Source: Megalonaias nervosa
Taxonomy: Eukaryota > Mollusca > Bivalvia > Unionida > Unionidae
Direction: 5' to 3'
DNA: 64,000 nucleotides
Assembly: GCA_016617855.1 (NCBI GenBank)
Contig: JAECUM010004360.1
Location: 1 to 64,000 of the forward strand
The position numbers and the translations under genes are program-made. Below, in pieces: positions 47,901-61,200 of this stretch (its first letter is position 1; every line of letters starts with the position of its first letter). The notes under the pieces were generated by a model that saw only the letters and a program-made list of their open reading frames with translations, ran no database searches and had not been told where the DNA came from.

Positions 47901-50900
47901 TAAAGACATTTAAGAAATATAAGTAAATTAATATAAATGTAACCTGAATGCAAACTTTCTATGACCATGAACTTGAACCCAAGGCCAAAAGGGCATGCAA
48001 GCATGTCACAGAATGAATTGTCTTAGGTTCATAATATTTATTACTTGTATAAAGAAAATCTATCAAGGGGTTGAGGAAATATAAGTAAATTTGAAAACTG
48101 GAACCAAAAGCTTATCACAGATTGTTATAACTGTGACACTAAGGTCATAGGAAGCAAGTCACAATTGAACTATCTGAAGTTCAGATTGATTCACCCATGT
48201 ATGAGGCATCGTTACAAAGAGGTTTAGGAGATACAAACGAACGAAAACAAATCGATAATCAAAACCTAAAGAAATTTTCAGTGAATGTCAATGGGGCAAG
48301 CAATAATGTCATAGAATGAACTGTATTAGGTAATTAATTCATACCAAGTATGATGAGAATTGATCAAGGGGTTAGGATATATAGGTAAATGAAGCACCTT
48401 TAACAAAATCTTTTAAGGCAGGATATATAGCCACAGTTACCTAGGTGTCAGAGCAGCAAACTTTAATGTTCTTTCACAATGTTCGTTATCACCTAATACT
48501 GTGCATCTTGCCAGCAACAGAATTTGTCAGAGGTCCAGCGGAAATTACATGTTTCATTTTGACTGACATATTATGACAGGTCCGTTTATGCACAACCTGA
48601 GTAAAAATTTAAGGGATGCGAACTTGCAACACATATAACCAGACCCGGCTGGTTGCGTGTGCGAAGTGCGAGATGCACACAGGCGCCTTTTCATTTCCTG
48701 TTCGTTTTATTCGCAATTTATTCGGGGAAAAAATTTGGAAAGGTGCCAAACATTCATCGCACACACAAGAAAAACACCACGAGCCGGGCCTGCATATAAC
48801 GTTACTAATCAATTGGTGATCGAAAGTCAGGTTTGGTTAAGAAAGTAAAAAGAAATTCTTTGAATGCATCTTATTAGTCAATGACTGCATTGTTATGAAA
48901 AAGGTAGTCACAGGTACATACTTTTTTCTTTATCTATCAAAAGGGCAGTGTATGTACCGATTCAGTTTTGTATACTAACTTCAATCCATTCCGTGGAACC
49001 AACGAGTCCGTATTCTTCTGCTCCCCAACTGCAGAATAGTATGGATCTACGCGGTCTCCAGTTTTCTGAAGGGAAAAAGTAAAAACGATTACAATAAAGG
49101 ATGAAATAGATCAATTAAAACATCAATACTTTCAATAATGCAGCAGAATCTTGCAGTCATCGATGCTTGTCTAGCTATTAAACAATTTTTGTTAAAGATT
49201 CGTAATAAGCGAAAGAGGTAAATGAGATATCACAGGTTAAAATATGCAAAGATCGGCATAAAATTGTTATTATACAAAGACTGTTTTACAAAATTTGGGC
49301 AAATTCTGCATAAGAACATGAAAACTTGCAAGAAAGGTTATGCAAAAGCCCGTGACTTAAGAGATAAGTACCTGTAGTGCTGATTCAGAAGAGAAAAATT
49401 AAAATATTTAAAAAGTTTAAATGCAAAAACATTTAAAAATACTAACTGGTTTTCTTAATTTGTCCCATGGCCCGTGCAATTTCCATCATGACTGCAGTTC
49501 CGCTTGAAGGGTCAAGTGCACCAAAGACCCATGCATCACGATGGTTTCCAATTATCACATATCTATCTGAAATATATATGAAAACTTAGGATATTCATTA
49601 TACAATTACCGGATATATAAGCAATAAACTTAACTGATTCACTTGTCAAAAATAATGATATCGTTTAAAGAACATCAGGTAAAAGCTTATTAAATGATGA
49701 AAATATGTCTGATGATGTTCGATGTGATGCACATAGGCTGGTATACATACCCGATACTAAATTACTATGATACATTAAGAAAAAGCTAAGCTACAATAGC
49801 GCGTGAGACCATTTGAACAGCAGCTCTGAATGCAAATGTAACGTTCAGGATACTCTTAGCCCATCTGCCAGTTGGGGTGATCGGTACTACCCAGGGGTGG
49901 GATGGACGAAGGTTCATAAAGATGACTGGCAAGATCTGGATTCCTACAGAGAGAATTGGTGATAGCAGTGCAAAACTCTGTGCCTTTTCCGTATTATCAC
50001 CACATTTTCAACCATGCCACCTAAATAACGAGAAGCTAAATTTCTGCAATTGTTCTGTAGGGTCTTTATATCAATGTCCTAAAAAGTCTTTATTGATTAA
50101 GTCGTGGTATTTAAATTAAAAACTAAGGTAGTCAAGCACCTGTTCTTGGCAGTGTAAGAAAAAGCAGTCAGTTTATCTTCACTGGTTGTTATTGTCAGTC
50201 TCTCTATTTTATTAATTTTAAATTAAATTCATCAAACACTTGTTTTTAATTAAAACTAAGCTTAAAACTTAATATAAATATCACATCTCCTTTATAAGAA
50301 ATTCCTAGTGCACTTGTGAATTAAGTAATGTAACAGGATCACTTTAAGACATTTTGCAATTTTCTGGGTGCTGTATTGATCAGCTTGTGAAAAATGTACC
50401 TTTACTCCCATTTTCGTTTCAGTGAAACAGTGCATCACTAGCCTACCAATAATCTAAATGTTTTCCAGATGTTTGCATGAGACAGTTATTTTATCTAATA
50501 CAAATATCTCTTATGTACTGCCTGCTTATTTAAAATGACAAGAGTTGATGTTTATGTTTTGAACAGGTGTTTATCTTATACTATGAACATATCAACTTTA
50601 GTTTGCTGATAATTTGCATTTACAGTATATCTTTAGTAATTACATCTTGTTTTTTTTTTTATTTAACTTGGTGGTTGTGAAGTAGTTGTAGAAGTTCTTT
50701 AGTAGAATAACTGTAGCTTCCAGTTTCAAATCAAACGAATTCAAATCTCACAGTTCTCCTCACAGCCAGTGTATACTTCATAAAGTTTCAACACTGTCAG
50801 AAGCAGAGGGCAATTTAACCAGTCCATAAGGCAGTGAATTATTCGTGACTTTACAAGGGTATCCCCATTATGCAATCATGTCTCAGATCTATACATTGAT

Positions 50901-53520
50901 AAACGTTTGAGACAAAGAAATCCCCCAAATTTTCTACCACAGAAAATGCATGTGCCTGTTTGAGAGACTTGGAGAATCTGAAGTGAAAAGCAGAAGCAAT
51001 TATTAGTAATAAAACTGGAGCCAGTGGCTGTTTCGTCAAAAGGCCAATCGGGAGATCTTCATCAGAGTCAAAATTGTATGACAAAGAATGCATATTTTGT
51101 GAAAAGGTCAAATACCACAAGTGAACATTAAAACATGAAAAATTAATCAAGCGCACACATCCAAGAGTTGATGAAAGACTTTGCAAGTGTGATGTTAGCA
51201 ATGTTGAGGCAAAGATGTTAACACTTACAAGCAGGGACATAGTGGTTACAGAGGAACATTATCATTCATCATGCTACGAGAACTACACAAGAGTAAAAAC
51301 AACAGCTGACGAAAAGGCATATGCATACAACATCCAGTATGATGCTCGCTACAAAAAGATAGAATACGAAACTTATGATTAATTGTTTAGTACATAAGGT
51401 CAGCTATCATTCCTAATCATGAGGCGGTCCAGATGACTCCCCTGACAGAAAGGTTTGAAACGCTAATGAAATCTAGAGCGGTGCAGGGACTGTAAGCACG
51501 TCTGTAAAAAAAAAACAAAAAAACAACAACAACCTTGAATCTGACCTAGGAAGCATCAGTCATATCTTCCCAGAAAATAAAACAGAAATTAGTGGCTGTG
51601 CTTGATAGTGTGACTTTGCAGGATGCTGTTCGAGAAAACCAGAATTTGAAAAGAGAAATTATATTTTGGAAAACCAAGTCAACAAACACCAACAAGGGTA
51701 TCATTCAGGCATCATCACACTTGAGATGAATGATAATGAAAGAAAAGAAAATGACACTATATTCTTATCATCCATCTGATGTTAATCAGAAATCCTTCAC
51801 TGTGCCAGATCATCTTGAACGGTTCTGCTAGGACTTCTGATTGATGTTCCAGATCACAAGAAGCCCTCACAAAAACGAGTCAGTATGGAGATGCAATCTT
51901 TTAGTCATGACATTGTAATTATAAGCACAATGACCTCTGGTCAGCAGTAACCCTCAAACATATGTTATTACCCTGAGGCGTATAGACATTGGCAATGATG
52001 AAAACTTCCACACATTGAACAGGCTAGGACATGGAGTTTCATACACACAGCTGAAAGAAAATGCCACCTACTTGTGTCTTCAGAAACTTGTAGCTACCGT
52101 TAATAAGCAAATTGTTCCTTCAGCCAACATTCAGCCTTATTTTTGCACAATCTAGAATGGGACACCATTGATAGGCTGGAAGATATTCAGACTGTCAAAG
52201 GGACCGCTCATCGAGTCAATGACATTGCTTTAAAGGTCAAGTCTATGGACCACATTTCCCAGTATCTTCACACCCCAGCACTGAGAAACTGAAGTAAAAA
52301 AGCTGTGACCACCTAAATTAAGACCTTGCAGTGTATATTGCTGGTGGGTTGGTTAAGTCACAGCCACTGCAGTCATACATGAATGCAAAGAAGAAGAAGT
52401 GACGATCTTGCTAGCTTCAAGGCAAGCATATATATAGTGAAACAGAAAATTCCCAGTTGGACCGAGTTTAGCATTAATACTAGGGACTTAATTAGTGTTT
52501 CACATGATACTATTGACTACCTGCCTACCATCGATGTTGCGCCTACTGAATTGACCCAATGTCTGAAATTTTGAATCAGTCATAACTCATCAAGAATGAG
52601 TTATAAGTGCAAAACATAGTAGTGGCAATGAATCAAGCTCTTTATTTTAAAAAGCAGTAGAAATGGCCTGAAAGTACAAATAAAGGTATGCCAACATTAT
52701 CCTTCAGTTATGCACATTTCACACAACCTGCAGTGCCTTGTCAGTTCCTGGAAAGTGATTTCATAATGCTGGCCTTCATAATCTTTTCATTGAGCCATGC
52801 ATCAATGCAAAAGGCTCAGTAATTTCAGTTCTGAAACCAAGGATAAGAAAGATTACATATAAGCACACTTCGACAGCAAGTAAATCACTGGAACCATGGT
52901 TATTCTTTCCTGTCGTAGCTTACCTAACACGATGACTCCTCAGAAACACTTTTTGATAACTCTCAATCCCTTCTTTACATACAGAAATATCAAAAGATGA
53001 GATGATATTGCAAAATCGGGAATACAAATACACTGCCAGCTAATATTTTAGTACAAGCGAGTGCCTGCAAAATGCATAATAAGACAAGATAGACTAAAGC
53101 AGCTACCAATGGCAAACAAATGAAGATAACTGTATGCTTTTCACTGTAATGGCAAGTACAGTTGCTTCACTAGCGTAGGTCTTAATTTTAATAACCTGAT
53201 ATAATGAATAAAGAATGTATAGAGAATGGTATAAGAGCCTGGTAATACAATTGCAGAAATGTAGCTACTGATGAATTCGGAGGTATGGCTGAAAATGTGG
53301 TGATAAAATAGAAGCACAGAGTTATGCACTGCTATCAACTAATTGCCAACTCTAGGGATCCAGGCCCTGCCAAAAATCATAATCAGCCTATGTACCCCCC
53401 CCCCCTTCCCGGGTATTCCATATTTTGAGGTCCCGGCTCATGGAATGTCTGGACAAGAAACAGGAGATGTAATGAGACTATGTACAGAGATTCCTTGCAT
53501 ATAACTCCAAATGCGACATG

Positions 53521-53582
<62 letters not shown>

Positions 53583-53963
53583 GTGTGTGTGTGAGTGTGT
53601 GAGCGTGTGTCCTTGTGTGTGTGCATGCATAGGATTTAACGATACGTCTGCGCAATACTGACTATGCGAAGCCAATTAAAAGTTAAGTTCTAAAAATGCT
53701 AAGATAAAGAATTGAACAAAAAGCCCCAGAAATGTAGGAAGATAAATTCTTCGAAATAAATGTAAACATGTAGTACCTCAAAATAAAATATAAAAGTTAC
53801 AAATTTTAACATTCTTTAAATAAGTATTAACAAAGGGGAAAGTCTACATACAAAATCCGTACAATATATAGGGTCACAATTTGTTATATAAACCGCATTC
53901 CCTCAAAGTGTTTATGATTTTCTCTGTTGGTACTTGATCATGAAGTTTTTTAACTGAGTTCAC

Positions 53964-54014
<51 letters not shown>

Positions 54015-56641
54015 TCTAAATATATAACTCAAATGCAAGGTTAATTTTGATGCTGATCGGCATTTAGGGGCACATGTTCATTACATAAATGGCAGCTCTG
54101 CAAATTAAAACTCGCATATATGTTAATTATGTGAACAGATATCCAGCGTATACCATGATATTTTGAGTTGTATCGAGATCAACGCTGCAAATAAATCCTG
54201 TCCAATGTCTAGCGGTGTATCTTGGGCTAGGGAGCTGAGGTAATTCAGTGACAGAGCATCAGATTCGTAATCCACTAGTATCGGGTTCAGTACCCGCCCA
54301 GCCCAGCCCATGTCAGCTGTCTTTGTGTGTCCTTGTGAACGGAACTTAGCTTCCATATCATCATCGTGATATCGCAAACAATGTACTTATAGCACCGTTT
54401 AAAATGTTGCATGTATAGAGTTGCTCAGTAAACAGCCAGCGCTAAAATGACCTCGACTCTTGACACTGAAACTCGATCAAGAGAAGAAAATATTTTAGGC
54501 TATGATGTTTATCATCTCCAACAATTTCAGTAATGAAAACCTGATACAAATACCGTCAGTGTGTAAAGTTCACTGTTATACATATTTGAACATTTTTAAA
54601 AGACATTTGAAAAATGACTACTCCAAACAGCTCGTTAATATAACAGAATATACGTTATACAGCTAATTTAACATAAGCGACACTGCGCTGGTTACCGCAC
54701 AGAAAAGCACTTCTCTTATCAACAATGTTTAGTATGATTTTGAGTGGAAAGGAAAGCAAGCATAACATAAAATGACAAGTACATGTCTCGTTTATATTAT
54801 TTTTCCACTGATCACGTAATGCTTGGGAAGTAGAGATTTTATATCACGCGGAAACTGGTTCTTAACACAAGAGTAATGGGGCACAAACGTGAGAAGAAGC
54901 TGTTTTGGAAACATATATGTACCAAAGGCGACTAAGAATGCTTTTATATTGATATTTGTTCGCTAAGTATATTGTGTTTGCCCTGAGGAATTTCCAGTTC
55001 ATATTGGAAAAAAGAAAAATGAATGAGAAATATTTAGATATATGCGGGAATTTATTACAGATAAATAATTTTTACAAATTAAAGTTTCCAAAAGTAAAAT
55101 TCGTCCAATTGGTGGTGGTGGTGGTTGTGTGGATTTTTGCGCGACAGCAGACTGACTGATCTAAAGGGGGGGGGGGGTCGGGTAGAAAAATAACTATACG
55201 AAAAATAACAGCAATTGAAATTGCATGCATCTTTTTGTATCGTTAAATAGAGGCATAGCATGCTATTTTTAAATTTGTTTCTATCTGAAGTATTTACAAA
55301 AACCCCACCTCCAACATATATCATGTTTATCATTATAAATTCTATGTTATTCAGAGATTTTTTATTTTAGGTAAAGGGAGTTCTTTGCCATAAGCATGCG
55401 CTGCAAAAGATGCAGTATACGTGAGAGAAAACGTGTTTTTATAACCATATAGAAATATATGTTAATCATGTTTTACATATAAGAAAAAAAGAAAATGTGT
55501 TTGGATTCACATATAGCAATATACGTGACAGCATCTTTTACTTATAAGAGCTACCACACTTTTAAAACACATATGTTGTCAATCCCATGTTAAACATTAC
55601 GTATATAAAACATTGGCTTGATTCAAAAGTAGCAAATCTGTTCAAGTGTGACCTGACCTATATGATTTTAATGTTTTGCATACGGATATGGAATGTATAT
55701 ATGAGATTAACATATGTTTAACTTTGCTAAACTTTTGCATGATTTCTGTGCGTGGATCTCATATATGTAAGATATGTATGGCAGAGACGAAATGTGTGGG
55801 AACTAAACCTATGTATGGTGTAATTTGCACATGATGATCTGCAGTAACCTACCTGGCTCTACTTGACCACGAAGAATTCCGATAGTATTATATGTCATAA
55901 CTTCTTCATTTCGAGTGGATATTTTAATATGAATTGTCCTAAAAAGAAGAAAGAAAGAGCAAATAATTTTTTTGTGTGGAAAGTTTAGACATAAATAAAC
56001 TGATTATATTCACCATCAAGGTCTTCACGGTAGGGACCCCCCCCCCCCCAAAAAAAAGACACACCTAGCAAACAAACAAACCAAAAATAAAAAACCCTAA
56101 ACGGGGGGATGAGAAGGGATGGGATGAAAAACAAATCTTTCCGGAATCTACCTATCTTTTATACAAAACTGGTTTACTCTCAAAGTTATCTGCTTTCTAA
56201 ATTAAAAAAAAAAAATGGAACTTCGGTGTTTTGATACGACAAGAATAAATATAAAGTCAATTCTGTATGAATTAATCTTACATTAGTCATATCAAAAGAC
56301 TGCAGACTCTTAATTCCCTCCCACTCCCACCCCCAAAGTCATAAAAAAGCTATTTTCAAAATAAAAGCACATCGAAGTTTATATCTGCATGAGTGTATAC
56401 AGTAACGTACCCGTGTTGCATTCCTGGAATTAATATTATTACATTTCCTTCTGATTCTGGCTGGTTTCTGGACTTTTTCTGGGGCGGATCTGGGAAGGGA
56501 TGTTGCAAAGGTGAGCGTCCCACTCCCCCCATAATACAATTAAACACAAATTTTAGACCCCCACCCTACCTCCTAGCCATTTCTGATATTGTTATTTGGT
56601 AATATTGCGATAAAAAGACCTCTCATATCTATCCAGATATG

Positions 56642-56691
<50 letters not shown>

Positions 56692-57199
56692 ACCTAAAAT
56701 ACAAAAGTTAAAATTGCAATAATTTTTCAAGTCAAAATTTGTAACAATGCTTCTTTATTTTGAGGAAATATATCAAGTGCATGTTTTAAAGTTTAAATGC
56801 CCATACCTCAGCAGCAAGAGTCATACTATCTGAATAAAACATTTTGTAGTTCATATAGCAAACTTTAATACAAAATGATTTCAGATTGGATGGGACGATT
56901 TCCTAAAACGTTATCGAAAAGTCAGGTATTTGCATATAGGAACTGATTGCCATGTCTTTACTGTTTAAATTAAAAATATATGTAAAAGAATAAATTACAG
57001 CGTATCGATTCCTACGTTAACCCAATTAACAAAGGCAATGGAAGGAAATAAGCTGAAATCAGGGCTTTTGAAGTATGACAATGAGAACCATCAAAATACA
57101 CAAATCGTACCTGTTGCTCGTGCTAAATCCACCAAATCTGTATGTTACATTCAGTCCACCTTTCCAGCTATCTGGAACTTCTGCGCCTTCAAGTGCTCT

Positions 57200-57239
<40 letters not shown>

Positions 57240-58237
57240 TAAAAATATTCAGTTCAGGAGAATTTTGGTGCAGGATACTTGCTAATATGTAATAAACAAA
57301 TAAACAAGCGAACATAGTTATTTTATACTGTTGAAGAAAAGAGCGAGACAAGCTGCACTTGAATAATCGTAAATGCGATTAAAAGGAATCTTCATGCATG
57401 GCAAAAAGACTATTTTAAAATCGGTATCTCTCAAGTACCACATGCATTACAACAACAAGTTATTATATTCTTGCATTAAAAGTGAGAATTTTGTTTTTAA
57501 CACTGTAATTTTGTTTTTAACTGATAGCGTACATATAATGTTAACACACATGATTGTCACCAAGAACGTTATCGATCTACATAAGGTATAAAACTGTCAA
57601 GTTTTCGAACAGTTTTCTTTGAAATATAATCGTTTTGTAACTAATTATGATAAGAGCAATCACCTTATGCAGCAAGCATTCATTCAAAGTTCAATCATTT
57701 TCCAGAGAGTTCAGGTTAGAATATGGACAACTAGGCTTTGTGTTCAGAGAAAAATATATAGTGTGTCTGTCACACGTTTGGTTTGGTTTGGTGCTTTGCG
57801 GCACATCAACACGAACAGGATATTTAGTGCCGAGGCAATTGGAGTAAAGTGCCTTCCAAAGGACACACCACAGTAGCTGATGCAGGATGGTTTGATGGTA
57901 GGATTCGAACTCGCACCCTTTAGGTCGTGATTCTTGTTCGCTAACCACCGAGTCACCCTGTCTCACGTTTGAACTGCTTAGACCTGTGTATGACCTCAGT
58001 AATGTATATAGTGCTTTTATATGCTTACTGCATAATATGCCTGGCAATGTCGTAGCCAATAGGATGTGCCGGAATCTTGGGTAGGTAAAATTCTAGATCC
58101 GATGCATTCTCTGCAAATCTGTATGCCGTTTCTAAGAAAGAGAGGACTCATTAAAATCTCCAGAACACAACTATGCATGAACTGAATAAAACTGCATTTT
58201 TTCCAATCAAAATTAAGTGCTTTGATGTTATTTTGAA

Positions 58238-58285
<48 letters not shown>

Positions 58286-61200
58286 TGAGTCATTTGACAG
58301 TCACGAAATTGTTGCTAATGCACCGGATACACAGACTACCTTTGACAAATGTTAATATGCAATGCACGTTGTATCCCTGAATCTCTTCGCATACAATACA
58401 TCTGGTATTGATTGCAATTAATATTACACATATTCTGATAGCAAGAATCTGTACATTTTGTATTCGTTGAATATTTCCTCCTATTTGCTATTTTGTGTTT
58501 AGGCAAGTTTTCACGAGCAACAATGTTTCAAGTTTCCATATAAAAGCAAAAACCGGTTTCATTAAACAAACAAACACACAAAGCCAACTCTCTGATGCAA
58601 GAAGGGTATGTTCAAACGAATCACATCTCCCCCACAGCTCTCGGGGTCAAGATGCAACGACTACACACATGAACTAAGCTCCATCAAATCTGACTGAAAA
58701 AATAAATTACTACTGTGATGGGGTGGTTGCACGATATTACAGACACGCTTTGACAATAGTATCGTAGAGATTTCACCTTTTTTGCCCCCTAAACACACAA
58801 CAGTGGAAAATGTATTTCATGTAGGAAGCAATTACTGCAGTTCTCAATAAGTACTTTTTCATTCGTATTCACACTATCAGTAATAAACTGGAGTTATTCA
58901 AGGAAGATACACAAGTGAAAACATTAGATTATTGTATAATCAATGAAAAAATATTTTTAAATCTTATCAAAGAACACCCTATCAAAGCAAGTTTTTCAAC
59001 AATATATTAAAGACTTCATTGACCAAACATATCCGCTTTAATGCTAAATATCAGTTATGATTGCTAACTATGTACTGATTGCAACTTTATTAAAATAAAT
59101 GTATATACATACCTTACTTGTGCGGAAGGAAGATGTTTTTAATTACCTTTATTACTCTTTGGCTTGATCATATTTGTTTTTCAAGAACTTCTGTTTCTTT
59201 TTAAATTTTTTTATTACTATCTCTGTTCTGTATCTTTTCTGGTGTTCTTGCTGTAGTGTAGTGAAAACCACAGTCCTCTCACATCCATTTTAGGGAAGGT
59301 ATCAGCCTTTAATTTATCAGTATCTTGTTATGAGGTAGCCAGTTCAAAGGATAACCTCTTACCATATAAATGTCCTAACCATAATGAAACATAGTAAATT
59401 TCTCATAAATTCTAATAATGGAAAGTGCAGTTACAATTGTATCTGCAAACAGTAAGGGATTGGGAATGCCAATTATAAGAAAGAATGTCTTGATTGGGAA
59501 TGCCCGCTATGAGAAAGAATGTTTTGAATGGGAATGCCCACTATGAGAATGTTTTGAATGAGAATGCCCACTGTAACAAAGAAAATCCTGAATGGGAATG
59601 TCCACAATGAGAAAGAATGTCTTGAATGACAAAGAATGGTTTTGAATGGGAATATTCACTATGAGATAGAATGTCTTGAATGGGAATGTCCACTGTGAGA
59701 AGGGATGTCTATAATGGGAATGTCCAATATGAGAATGAATGCCCTGAATTGGAAAGCCCACTTTGAGAATGAATGACCTGAATGGAAATGCCCATTATGA
59801 GAAATAATGTTTTGAATGGGAATGCCCGCTATGACAACGAATGTCTTGAATGGGAATGCCCACTGTGAGAAGTAATGTATAGAATGGGAATGCCCACTGT
59901 GAGAAGTAATGTATAGAATGGGAATGCCCACTAATAGAAAAAATGTCTTGAATAGGAATGCCTACTGTGAGATAGAATGTCTTGAATGGAAATGCCCACT
60001 ATTGAATGGGACTGCCCACTTTGAGAAATAATGTCTTGAATGGGAATGCCTGCTGTGAGAAAAAATGTTTTGAATAAGAATGTCTGCTATGAGATTGAAT
60101 GTCTTGAATGTGAATGCCCACTAAGTGAAAGAATGTCTTGAATTTCATTAAAGTTAAAACTATAGTATTTTCTGCTGAAATTATTCTCGCTTTACATCAA
60201 AGGAAGAGAAATATTCTGAGACAAAATGGGGATATGGCTGTAGTATTACGAGGGGTAAGTATAATGTTTAATAACAAATTTGAATTCAAATTACATACAG
60301 AAAGAAATGAATGGGTGGTAATTTGCTGGGAACTGACTTGAACATAGAAAACAAACAGAATAACACTTCTTAACTTTTATGGTCCTGATAATCTAATTTG
60401 TTAACAGAGTGGATGAAACAACAGAAGAGTTTAACAGCCCAATTATCGAGTCCTTTAACCACATCTTAGAAGATACACTTGGAGCATGAAAATTCCAATA
60501 AAGCAAGTTAGATTAGAGTTTTTTTTTTTAAATTTCTGAATATCTAAAATAACTTAGTAAATGGCATAAAAATTGCATACAGGTCTCAGAAACCTATCTA
60601 TTCCGCTTTGAATCTATTAGAAATTATTGCTTCATTATCAGGCATCATAATAAATCATGATAAAACCAAAGTCATATGTACAAAAGATGTATGCCATCAA
60701 ACTAGCTGGAAAATAATTTGGGGGAATCCCAGTTTAGTCTTTTAGGAATAAAATTTTCGTGAATTTAGATTAAAAGTGCAATACATCAACTAAATCTTAC
60801 AATTCTTGGGATGATATCTTTATGATACTGTTTGGTAAAACCTAGCATATTGCAGACGTTGGAATGGATCATGTTAAGTAACTTAGAAATGACACAACAA
60901 ATATTTTTTTTGGAGACATGTATTTAGCATCTGGATTAATGTTTACAAAAAACAAAATTCGATTCTTTGGAAAATGCTTCAATCTGCCAATCTGGAAAAT
61001 TAATATATCAAGGTTGCAGATAAAACCGCGTTTTTACAGATCTTGGTACAGTAAAGTGTAAAGTGTATGGGTGATATTTTTGATGGAGTTAATTTAGTAC
61101 TATTGAAAACTTCAGTATAAAGTTTAATATTGGAAAGGATGATCAATTACCTTTAATGGGTCTTTGCAATAGTATTAAAAGATCCATAATAAATCAATCT

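Noticed and set aside
50851..51240. 129-codon - strand open frame
   Set aside because: It is the antisense shadow of the decayed + strand zinc-motif gene, whose motifs and decay pattern are recognisable on the + strand.
59507..59931. Two His/Ser-rich - strand open frames of 84-90 codons
   Set aside because: They are produced by the ~34-bp repeat and shift frame where unit length changes; no independent coding sign.
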